In this document: positions 24,531 through 30,665 of the stretch, in pieces
Layout: each line of letters opens with the position of its first letter
How positions within the stretch are numbered: the stretch's first letter is position 1
Assembly (NCBI GenBank): GCA_963725415.1
Contig: CAVRZY010000209.1
Span: 1 to 30,665 of the forward strand
From: CAVRZY01 sp963725415
GTDB taxonomy: Bacteria > Acidobacteriota > Terriglobia > Bryobacterales > Bryobacteraceae
Direction of reading: 5' to 3'
Length of the DNA: 30,665 nt
Position numbers and translations under genes: made by a program
Notes under the pieces: generated by a model
Databases searched by the model: none
What the model was told of the DNA's origin: nothing
What the model saw: the letters and a program-made list of their open reading frames with translations, nothing else

Positions 24531-24855
24531 TTGATGCCAAGCACCCCAGTTTGTATGGTTATCTTAGATCACCTAATGCTAAGAAGAACGTTCCTTGCGC
24601 AGGTGGCGCTTGCATTGAAGAGGGACAGACTTCATCAGGTTGTCCGGATCCTGAATGAGGTGACGCGCACCGGCTCAGTCGCGATCAGCGCTTTGACCCC
24701 ATTCGCAACCAGCTTCAGGCAGCTGACAAAGACAAAGCAAGCGCGATCATATATGAACTCACCGGGCCGGAGCGCGCGCTCGAGTTGCCGCTCCAGCGGG
24801 TCTGCGTTGCTGCGGGAGCTTGGCCTCATCTGCCGGACCTCTTATGCTGTGCGGC
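24531..24855. other. remnant-bearing gap without an intact gene
   Basis: An ATG at 24576 starts LRRTFLAQVALALKR, which looks like the leader of a Tat-exported protein, but after about 17 codons the sequence loses any family resemblance. Further on (about 24664-24850, plus strand) another frame reads RFDPIRNQLQAADKDKAS, then YELTGPERALELPLQRV, which has the feel of a coding remnant I cannot name. It runs into the antitoxin gene on the opposite strand. I interpret the stretch as leftovers of at least two genes. Confidence 0.4.
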
Positions 24856-25176
24856 TTATGCTATGCGGCGCAACGGGACGAACCGGATCTCGACTCGTTG
24901 ATCCAGGGCGGTCCCGATCTTTCGCAACATCGCGAGGGAGTGGCCCTCGTAGTCCGCGTCCTCGAGACGGCAGATGACCGAAGCGGTGGTGCCGATGCGC
25001 CTGGCGAGTTGCGCCTGTGTCAGGCCGGCCGCGGTGCGCAATTCGCGGATCTTGCGGGCAATCTCCTCATTCGCCCGCGCCTCTTCAAGCTTCCCCAGGC
25101 GATCTGGTCTGCCCCGATAAACGCGCCGGTGCAGGATTTCCAATCCGTCGCTGGTCGCTGTTGAGCGCTTCATCAT
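24856..25176 (-). CDS. higA: HigA-type antitoxin (XRE helix-turn-helix)
   Basis: From the ATG at 25176 the protein has 106 residues. A helical N-terminal part (LGKLEEARANEEIARKIREL) is followed by an XRE-type helix-turn-helix, residues about 50-85: TAAGLTQAQLARRIGTTASVICRLEDADYEG. The protein ends RVEIRFVPLRRIA. GAGGAGG lies 7 bases upstream, inside the end of the toxin gene; a second ATG follows at once (25173). The toxin stop is 1 base away, giving the toxin-first order of HigBA modules. The antitoxin should bind and neutralise the toxin and repress the operon through the palindrome at 25561-25576. Confidence 0.85.
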   Translation of the reverse strand: MMKRSTATSDGLEILHRRVYRGRPDRLGKLEEARANEEIARKIRELRTAAGLTQAQLARRIGTTASVICRLEDADYEGHSLAMLRKIGTALDQRVEIRFVPLRRIA

Positions 25177-25177
25177 A

Positions 25178-25546
25178 TCAACCCTCCTCATAAGTGTGTC
25201 TTTGCGGATTCGCCTCGAACCTCTTCTTGCGCTCGATAGCGCGATCAATCTCCTTCCGCGGGACGACTCGCTCTTTTACGATGCCGTGCGAGATGACCGC
25301 CGCGACGGTCCCGTAGAAGAAATACAGCATCCGGTGGTGCTTGCCCCCAAGACTCGCGCGAAGTTCGTAGATGCCGTCGCGCAGGAAGGCGGCTTCGGGT
25401 CGCCGCAGTTCGTGACCCATTTCCCTGAGCCGCTCCAGGCGAAGATAGCACTTGTCCTGCACTTTCGCGGGCAACTCGTCGAACCACTCCAGGAATGGGC
25501 ATGAGCCGTCCTCCTCGCAGAAGAAGATAACTCTGGTTCTGGCCAC
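25178..25546 (-). CDS. higB: HigB/RelE-like toxin (PF05973, phage Gp49-like)
   Basis: A 122-residue protein starting at a GTG (25546). FLEWFDELPAKVQDKCYLRL, LREMGHELRRPEAAFLRDGI, YELRASLGGKHHRMLYFF and HGIVKERVVPRKEIDRA are the segments expected of the phage-derived Gp49-like/HigB branch of the RelE superfamily, ribosome-dependent mRNA interferases. The conserved basic and aromatic residues for RNA contact (R of YELR, R and Y of HHRMLYFF) are present. There is no clear Shine-Dalgarno before the GTG, so translation may be weak or leaderless. The gene precedes its antitoxin by 1 base. Such modules often stabilise mobile or unstable regions, which fits the surrounding debris. Confidence 0.87.
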   Translation of the reverse strand: MARTRVIFFCEEDGSCPFLEWFDELPAKVQDKCYLRLERLREMGHELRRPEAAFLRDGIYELRASLGGKHHRMLYFFYGTVAAVISHGIVKERVVPRKEIDRAIERKKRFEANPQRHTYEEG

Positions 25547-25560
25547 TTGGTTTCAGTGTA

Positions 25561-25576
25561 TTCGCAAACTTGCGAA
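25561..25576 (-). promoter_or_regulatory. palindromic candidate operator of the toxin-antitoxin operon
   Basis: TTCGCAA-AC-TTGCGAA is a perfect 7-bp inverted repeat around 2 bases, ending 15 bases from the toxin start codon. A further half-like site, CGCAAA, follows at 25579-25584. Position and symmetry fit autoregulation by the dimeric antitoxin. No strong -10/-35 pair was recognised around it. Confidence 0.6.
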
Positions 25577-26030
25577 AACGCAAACCAACGCGCGCGTTCT
25601 GGGGGAGCAATCAAGGCTTGGATGCGCTTCGTCGTGATAAGAATGGCAAAAATACGTGCGCCGGTTTGGAAACAACCGTCTGGGGTTAAATTCGCCGATT
25701 GACAGTCCGTTTTCGAGAACACATCCGTATCTCATTGCTGGGTAGTGAGTTGGCGGTTTTTTGTCTCCAGTTCGAAAACCTGCAACTCGTCGGCTTCAAA
25801 CCGTCACATTAAGGAATTTTGAGAGACTGGTTAGTAAAAGTCGCTCTTTGGGGAGCCAGGGCTGCGTACGCCCAACCGCAAGGCCTTGTTTTCGTGATAG
25901 CAGCGCCCGAGAGCTGTGTCGCCGGCGTCCGCAACATCCTGCAACTTCTAGCCCGAAGTTCCTTCTGACAGTGTAGAGTATCTTGCTGATTTGAAGGGAG
26001 AAAGGGGTAGGATCGACTTCCGTTTTCTGG
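25577..26030. other. gene-free stretch between toxin-antitoxin and transposase
   Basis: About 450 bases lower in GC than the neighbours in part. I found no frame with family resemblance on either strand, no convincing hairpin and no clear inverted end for the transposase element that follows. The left boundary of the IS1634-type element must lie near 26000-26030 but cannot be fixed. Confidence 0.4.
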
Positions 26031-27764
26031 CTACAACCCCAGAAGCTGAAACGCGCGCGCCTGGATGGGGGTGAGTTCGGTCAGTTGGTGAAAGCTCACG
26101 CCCTTAGGGCCGGATGGGATCTGACAGAGGTTCCGGCATCGAGTTCCCAAGACCTGGAGCAGGGTCCTGAAGCTGTGCACCTCAAAGCCGTCCGGTGTGC
26201 GCCGCTGGACTTTCTTTTTCTTGGCGGAAAGGGAAGCTTGAGCAGGAGCTACCGGGTCTCGCCGGGTTCGGTCCCCGTCCAGCTCTTCATCGTCAAACAG
26301 CAGCGGCGCCAAGGCCTTGCGCATATGCCACTCGACGTAATAGGCCAGCAGGCAAAGGAAGATGTGCGCGCGGACATGATCGGCGGTGCGGTGATGAATC
26401 GGGCGAATCCGCAGGTCGATCCCCTTCAGGCACCGGAAGGCTCGCTCCACCTGAGCCAAGCTCTTGTATCGGCGCACCGTGTCTTCGGCCGAGCACTGCT
26501 GGCTAGTTTCACTGGTGCGCATCACATAGATGCCATCCAGTTGCTCCTCGCACCGAATGGATTCGGCGCGCCGCGCCCAGCCGAAGACGCCATCTGCGAT
26601 GGTGAGCGAGAAGTGCTTGGCCACCTTGAAACGGTTCAGCACCTTGCCCACTTTCAACGCAATCTCGGCTTCCAGCAGCCGAGTCCGCTTCCGACGGGCC
26701 ACTTCCTTGGCGATCTTGTCGAGTTGTTTTTCCGTGGCCCGCAGCAGGTCTTCGCGCTTCCGGCGGCGCTGCTCCGACAGCAACGGATTGAAGCAGGCGA
26801 TGAGACGCTCGGAAGGGTAGTCCGGGGAGGTGATCTCCGCCAGGTTCCGCTGATCGAACAAGGACAGTTGCAGCCATCCGGCGGTCACTAACTCCCGGAT
26901 CGCCGGTCCCCGCAGGGCCGAGATCCAACCCAGCCCAGGATATTGTCTGAGCTTGTCGATCTGGGTCTCGGTCAGCATCCCCCGATCACCGACCAAGACC
27001 ACCCGCACCAGGCCAAATCGCTGCCGTAACTTCTCCACTTGATCGACCACCGTGGTGGGATCGCCGGGGTTGCCGGGATAGACCTCCACCGCCACAGGAC
27101 ACCCGGCGGCGTTGGTCAGCACACCGTAGACGATGATCGGCAAGCCCTTCTGGCCGTCCCGGTCGTTGCCGAAGTGCGCCAGCGGGCAGGTGTGTCCTTC
27201 GTAGTAGCTGCTGCTGACGTCATAGAGCACCACGGCCCCCTCACTCAGATGCCTCTCGGCCAGTTTCTTCTCGATGCGCGCCTGCCGCGCCAGCAGCCAA
27301 TCCAGCGCTCGATAGAGGTGGTCTTCATCGCAGTTCGCAACGGCCAGTTCCTGGGCCAGCGTGGTGGTGTACCACAGCCGGGTGGTGGCCAACTTGGAGC
27401 AGGGATACAGCAGACGCTCGGCCAGCATGGCCAGAACCAGGTTGCGCTCTGAGCAGGGCTTGGAGGCAATTAAGGAGTCCAGTCCCAGCCGCTGCACGCT
27501 GCCCAGAATGGCCTGTACGTGGCCGTGCGGGAGGTTCTCAACCAGGCGGAAAGCGGCCGCAGCAGGAACAAACTTTTCGCCCGCCAGGGCTCGGCGGATC
27601 AGATCGATCAGTTGGGGTGGCAGGTGGGAGATGTTGCCGAGGGTTTCGTGCTGAACCTGGGAGCCGACGCGGAAGGAGCGGCGCAGGAGGTGGGACTGAT
27701 AGACCTTGTCCTTGTAGTGGCGCGTTGTGGTGGTCACGTGAACTGGGCCGACTCTTGACGGCAT
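26031..27764 (-). CDS. IS1634-family transposase
   Basis: 577 residues from the ATG at 27764. VVLYDVSSSYYEGH, VLVGDRGMLTETQIDKL and YKSLAQVERAFRCLKGIDLR are the DDE-domain blocks of IS1634 transposases, with aspartates in the first two and the glutamate in the third. The N-terminal VYQSHLLRRSFRVGSQVQHE and the C-terminal HSFRTLLQVLGTRCRN are also typical. A TTG two codons upstream could be used instead. The frame is full length and unbroken, so the enzyme may be active. I could not find matching inverted ends; TGGCTACAA occurs near both ends but in direct orientation. The transposition unit is therefore the gene plus an unknown few dozen bases on each side. Confidence 0.92.
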   Translation of the reverse strand: MPSRVGPVHVTTTTRHYKDKVYQSHLLRRSFRVGSQVQHETLGNISHLPPQLIDLIRRALAGEKFVPAAAAFRLVENLPHGHVQAILGSVQRLGLDSLIASKPCSERNLVLAMLAERLLYPCSKLATTRLWYTTTLAQELAVANCDEDHLYRALDWLLARQARIEKKLAERHLSEGAVVLYDVSSSYYEGHTCPLAHFGNDRDGQKGLPIIVYGVLTNAAGCPVAVEVYPGNPGDPTTVVDQVEKLRQRFGLVRVVLVGDRGMLTETQIDKLRQYPGLGWISALRGPAIRELVTAGWLQLSLFDQRNLAEITSPDYPSERLIACFNPLLSEQRRRKREDLLRATEKQLDKIAKEVARRKRTRLLEAEIALKVGKVLNRFKVAKHFSLTIADGVFGWARRAESIRCEEQLDGIYVMRTSETSQQCSAEDTVRRYKSLAQVERAFRCLKGIDLRIRPIHHRTADHVRAHIFLCLLAYYVEWHMRKALAPLLFDDEELDGDRTRRDPVAPAQASLSAKKKKVQRRTPDGFEVHSFRTLLQVLGTRCRNLCQIPSGPKGVSFHQLTELTPIQARAFQLLGL

Positions 27765-27769
27765 GACCA

Positions 27770-27798
27770 ATTATAAGGCATCAAAAATCACAATGCAA
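27770..27798 (-). promoter_or_regulatory. transposase promoter, near-leaderless
   Basis: On the minus strand TTGCAT (27798-27793), a 17-base spacer and a perfect TATAAT (27775-27770) lie only five bases from the ATG at 27764. Transcription would start about at the start codon, and no Shine-Dalgarno is present, so the mRNA is probably leaderless. This matches the low expression expected for a transposase. Confidence 0.55.
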
Positions 27799-27972
27799 GA
27801 GAAAAGATGATTAATTTAGTGGCTACAAATAGAAGCCCAAACAGCACCTAATCAATTCTTGAAGTTGGCTTTATCCCTTTTTAGGCGTCAGGGACTTCGG
27901 TTTAGTAAGGCTGCCGTCATCTTGCTCGGAGCCACGCGGATCCAGCTTTCTATCTGGCGGCGTTGTAACTCG

Positions 27973-28179
27973 TCAAGGGCTCAACGTGATTGGGCTCGTG
28001 CCGCTCTTGCTCGGATCCGCCTGGCTGGTCGCCGTCACCGTCACCGTCTGCTGCGCGGTGATCCCGGCCGGCGCCGTGTACATGCCCGAAGTCGAGATAT
28101 TCTCTACAGCCGGGCTGATTGACCAGCCCACCGCCGTGGCGCTGGTGTTGGTGACGGTGGCGGCGCGACCGAACAATTG
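27973..28179 (-). pseudogene. bacterial Ig-like repeat protein, C-terminal fragment
   Basis: The minus strand reads QLFGRAATVTNTSATAVGWS, ISPAVENISTSGMYTAPAGI, QQTVTVTATSQADPSKSGTS and ends ITLSP at a stop. This is one repeat unit of the Ig-like domains (T-x-W-S-I-S-P, GxYTAPA, TVTATSxADPxKSxxxxITL) common in large acidobacterial surface proteins. Only one unit remains, without start codon or leader; upstream sequence does not continue the pattern. The 200 bases between it and the transposase gene contain only the transposase promoter and nothing else I can name. Confidence 0.75.
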
Positions 28180-28364
28180 AGTGTCGCCATAGCAGCGGAG
28201 CCCCCAATGGTCGAGCTTGCCTGCCGTACGAGGAGCAGGTCAAGGGGCGGTTGTCCCAATAGAGCAAGTTCCCGGAGATCGGTGCTCCGAGGATCCCGAA
28301 GGCGACCGCCTTGAGCGGGGCGCCGCCGGGGATTGATCTCGTAACGGGGACGACACGCCCTCCA

Positions 28365-28580
28365 CTGAAGCAGGAAGCGGGCGGCCTCTTCCTGCGCCCC
28401 CTGGGTGTTGTCCTTGGTGCGGACGGCCAGGGTGTACTCGTTGACCGCGCGCTCGCGCTGGCCCGGTGATGTCGAAGATCCTGCCCAGGTTGAGGTGCGC
28501 CCAGACCTCGGTCCACCGTTCCTCCGCGCATAGGCGAGCGGCTGCCAGGATGTCGGCGGTCACCTGAACGGGCTGAGAGC
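28365..28580 (-). pseudogene. tetratricopeptide-repeat protein fragment, frameshifted
   Basis: The frame from the right reads ADILAAARLCAEERWTEVWA, HLNLGRIFDITG. It should then continue QRERAVNEYTLAVRTKDNTQ, GAQEEAARFLLQ, which lies in another frame because of one extra base in the CCC run at 28462-28464. Together these give a TPR-type helical pair (W-A-H-L-N-L-G-R-I-F-D-I-T-G-Q-x-E-R-A-x-N-E-Y) as found near the end of acidobacterial TPR peptidases. Both ends are cut. Between this and the Ig-like fragment (28180-28364) there is no recognisable gene. Confidence 0.6.
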
Positions 28581-28711
28581 GTCCGTGACCTGATCCCCCC
28601 GAGATGGCAGTCTCTTCCAACGCCGTTTCAGGACGATCCGGTCGCTCGGGCGGCCTTGGCGATCAGCTCGATAGTCATGGCTCCTGGAGCATCAGTGACG
28701 CGGTAAGTTCT

Positions 28712-28756
28712 TGTCACATTCAACCCCTGAGCGCCGTTTCTGTGCATAGACGCACA
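28712..28756 (+). promoter_or_regulatory. possible ECF-type promoter and inverted repeat ahead of the sigma gene
   Basis: TGTCACA (28712-28718), 16 bases, then CGTT (28735-28738) resembles the TGTCACA/CGTC arrangement used by some ECF groups. Directly after it TGTGC-ATAGAC-GCACA (28741-28756) is a 5-bp inverted repeat touching an in-frame ATG at 28757. Autoregulation of the sigma gene is conceivable. This is a motif resemblance only. Confidence 0.3.
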
Positions 28757-28792
28757 ATGAATCTCGGCGGTGGCAGTAACGGCGAATTGACC

Positions 28793-29250
28793 ATGGCACG
28801 GACGTTCGGTAGCGCGCCCGCCGGTCAGGTTAAAACGGGCTGGACCGAGTCCGCCTTCGAGGCGGCGTTTTTCGACCACTACCCCCGTGTCGTCAGCGTC
28901 CTCCACAGCATGCTCGGCGATCAGAGTCGGGCGGAAGAGCTGGCCAGCGACACGTTCGCAAAGCTCGCCGCGGGACGGGTGCCCGTTGGTGAGTACGAGA
29001 ATCTGGCTGGCTGTACCGGACGGCGACACGGCTCGCCATCGATTCCCTGCGGGCCGCCGAGCGCCGTAAGCGCTACGAAAGCACCGCGGCGAGGGAGGCG
29101 CAAGCCCCCGATACCCCGCTGGACAGAGGGCTACGGAACGAGAGGGCGCGCACGGTGCGGGCTGCGCTCGCGCATCTGAGTCCGTTCCAGGCACAACTGC
29201 TGATTCTGCGCAGCCACGGCCTGGCATACAAGGAACCGGTTGATTCGTGA
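28793..29250 (+). pseudogene. ECF-type RNA polymerase sigma factor, frameshifted and truncated
   Basis: The start MARTFGSAPAGQ is followed by sigma region 2: FEAAFFDHYPRVVSVLHSML and GDQSRAEELASDTFAKLAAG. One base is missing at 29007/29008: the next part, WLYRTATRLAIDSLRAAERR, is in another frame. It continues through LRNERARTVRAALAHLSPFQ and AQLLILRSHGLAYKE, the beginning of region 4. There the DNA-recognition helix should follow, but the sequence turns into PVDS and stops. Both the shift and the lost helix should inactivate it. An alternative ATG lies at 28757. The truncation point is also the beginning of the next, headless gene, so a deletion joined two members of one sigma/partner operon. 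Confidence 0.8.
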
Positions 29251-29944
29251 ACTGCTCGCGGGCAGCATCACGGTACTGAAAGACGAGAAGGCGATCGTGG
29301 TCGCAAACCGCGAAGAGGCGGCGGGTTTGGCCGGGTTCCCGGTCAGGCTGCCCGCCATTCGCCAGGACGCTCCGCATCTGAGGGTCGAGGGCGAGCATGC
29401 CTTTTACCTGACCGTGAACAGGCAACTGATCGAGCCGTTCCTGAACCTGGTCAACCGATCCGACCTGAAACTGCCGGAAGGGCTCGACGGCGCGAGAGTG
29501 ACCGTAGATATCCCTCGCACGGTGCTGGTCTCCTACGGCCCATGCCCGGAGTCGCCGGGGCCGGTTCCGGATCCATCCAAGCTGGTGAGTTGCCTGGGGC
29601 TGGCCCAGGCGCCGACTGCTAGCGTCATCACGGTGCCTGAATTGAACCTCGGACAACTCGCCGAGATCGGGCTCCAGGTCAGCGGTATGACGCTGGAACA
29701 GGCGCGCTCGTTCAGCAGCGCCATGGACTGGACTTCCACGCTGGCAATTCCGGTTCCCCTCAAGTCGGCCAGCTACGAGGCTGTGGTGATCGACGGGCAA
29801 GAGGGCGTCCTCATGCTGGGACGGCCGCGCTGGAATTGGCCGGAACGTTGGTCGCTGATCTGGGTGAAGGATGGCCGCGTCTACTGGCTCGCGAGCTTCG
29901 GCGATCCAGGGGTGGCAGTGGCCACGGCGGAGTCGCTCAGATAG
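29240..29944 (+). pseudogene. sigma-factor partner protein, periplasmic part, N-terminus missing
   Basis: The frame from a TTG at 29240 encodes IRELLAGSITVLKDEKAIVV, EGEHAFYLTVNRQLIEPFLN, ELNLGQLAEIGLQVSGMTLE and WSLIWVKDGRVYWLASFG. It resembles the extracytoplasmic domain of proteins encoded next to ECF sigma factors (DUF4367-like sensor domains end with a similar W-x-x-x-G-x-x-Y pattern). There is no membrane segment or signal and no ribosome site before the TTG, so the front of the gene is probably deleted. It could still be an intact cytosolic protein if expressed, but the fusion with the truncated sigma gene makes this unlikely. Function as a regulator or sensor is inferred only from its position. 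Confidence 0.55.
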
Positions 29945-29993
29945 AGCTAGACCTGCGAACGCACCTCAGGACGCATTTCAGAAGGAGGTTGAA

Positions 29994-30482
29994 ATGTCCA
30001 TTTTTCGGAGAATGCTGCGGTTGGGCGGTTACTTGAACATCGCCATCGCCGCGGCCCACCTGTTCATGATGTTCATGATCGTCGCCAGGAAGCAGATCTT
30101 CCAGGCTCTCGGAACCCCAGTGCTTGAAAAGGGTTGGGGCTTGGTGCGGTTGCAGCTCATGATTGCCGGAGTCGCGGCTTTCGTTGGGCTCCTTGGCCTG
30201 TATGGGCTATCGGGCGGCGGGCGCATTCGGAAGCTTCCATTTCTGCGAGCCTGGCTCCTCCTCACCGGCGCGATCTTCATCTTCCGCGCGACGGAGATTA
30301 TTGGCAACATTCAGGCGCTGATCGAGCGTGGCGTCAGCGATTGGCACAGTCTGACACGCCCATCGGTCTCGCTGTTCGCACTCTGTATCGGATTGCTGTA
30401 CATGGTGGGACCCATCGGTCTTTGGAAAAGGCTGCAAGCCCCGGTCCGCCGTGAACATACGCAAGGAGTCCGAGAAGCGTAG
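29994..30482 (+). CDS. small four-helix membrane protein of unknown function
   Basis: 162 residues from the ATG at 29994, which has AGGAGG five bases ahead (29983-29988), the best ribosome site in this part of the window. Four hydrophobic segments are visible: YLNIAIAAAHLFMMFMIVA, LMIAGVAAFVGLLGLYGL, AWLLLTGAIFIFRATEI and VSLFALCIGLLYMVGPIGLW. The C-terminal tail is basic. I do not recognise a family, though similar short proteins occur beside sigma/anti-sigma genes. It starts 49 bases after the headless partner gene and probably shared its transcript. It is intact. Confidence 0.7.
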   Translation: MSIFRRMLRLGGYLNIAIAAAHLFMMFMIVARKQIFQALGTPVLEKGWGLVRLQLMIAGVAAFVGLLGLYGLSGGGRIRKLPFLRAWLLLTGAIFIFRATEIIGNIQALIERGVSDWHSLTRPSVSLFALCIGLLYMVGPIGLWKRLQAPVRREHTQGVREA

Positions 30483-30530
30483 ACCGCGAGGCGGGGAGCA
30501 GTTGAACTGGGGTTGGCGCTCTCCAGGGAG

Positions 30531-30665
30531 TCAACCACGGAGCAGTGCTGGTCTGGATGGAATCAGACTGGCTCCCCACACTGGATACATTTCGAACTCT
30601 TGCAGCATAAAACCGCCACGCTCGAACCACCAGAACTCCTTTTCGCCCAACACCAGGAAGCCGAT
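30531..30665 (-). CDS. C-terminal end of a gene running off the window
   Basis: The minus strand is open from the window edge to a TGA at 30531-30533, giving 44 residues that include GFLVLGEKEFWWFERGGFML and QEFEMYPVWGASL. The aromatic-rich middle looks like real protein, but I do not recognise it. It is convergent with the membrane-protein gene, with 48 bases between the two stops. It may equally be chance. Confidence 0.35.
   Translation of the reverse strand: MGFLVLGEKEFWWFERGGFMLQEFEMYPVWGASLIPSRPALLRG

Noticed and set aside
26022..27832. TGGCTACAA near both ends of the IS1634-type transposase region as possible IS ends
   Set aside because: The two occurrences are in direct, not inverted, orientation and the flanking bases do not match, so they cannot be terminal inverted repeats.
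28628..29800. 390-codon minus-strand frame over the sigma factor remnant
   Set aside because: Antisense to recognisable sigma and partner protein sequence; no domain of its own was seen.

Overview
The window looks like an accessory region of an Acidobacteriota chromosome, probably Bryobacterales/Solibacter-like. This is inferred from the GC-rich coding style, a roughly 1,060-residue TonB-dependent receptor with an N-terminal carboxypeptidase-regulatory domain, several Tat-type secreted carbohydrate enzymes, and PF12831-type oxidoreductase remnants. No rRNA or tRNA gene was recognised and no CRISPR array is visible.

Region 1 (3-12390, nearly all minus strand) opens with the C-terminal end of a foreign IS transposase. 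It then holds a tightly packed operon read right to left: TonB-receptor N-terminus fused by a deletion to the C-terminus of a FAD-dependent oxidoreductase, an 848-aa secreted glycosidase-like protein, a Gfo/Idh/MocA dehydrogenase, an MBL-fold hydrolase, an M20 deacylase broken by one base, a class V aminotransferase, a cyclase-family hydrolase, a RhaT-type sugar transporter and a secreted GHL6-like glycosidase. Genes overlap by 1-8 bases or lie within about 10 bases of each other. The set suggests secreted release of a sugar derivative, uptake, oxidation and removal of acyl/amino groups; the substrate cannot be read from the sequence. A LysR regulator is divergently transcribed from the operon head.

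Region 2 (12163-17285) is a recombination scar. A 785-bp block carrying the LysR N-terminus, the divergent promoter region and the TonB-receptor N-terminus occurs twice in inverted orientation. Between and beside the copies lie two 150-bp copies of an IS21-family end, a truncated frameshifted ISL3-family element inserted in one of them, a 669-bp copy of the 3' end of a gene from region 3, a 115-bp inverted-repeat element and an unrecognised gene tail.

Region 3 (17400-24485, plus strand) holds a TonB receptor, a two-module protein (sugar isomerase-like barrel plus DUF4838/alpha-glucuronidase-like part), an orphan glycosidase C-terminus and a CBM9-like secreted protein. The inverted duplication places a second copy of the region 1 promoter upstream of this set, so both gene sets may answer to the one intact LysR protein.

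Region 4 (24486-30665) is mostly debris: a HigBA-type toxin-antitoxin pair with a palindromic candidate operator, an IS1634-family transposase with a near-leaderless promoter, scraps of an Ig-like repeat protein and a TPR protein, a frameshifted and truncated ECF sigma factor run into a headless partner gene, a small four-helix membrane protein and the tail of another gene. Several single-base indels in short runs across the window mean that residual assembly error should be excluded before every broken gene is taken as a real pseudogene.
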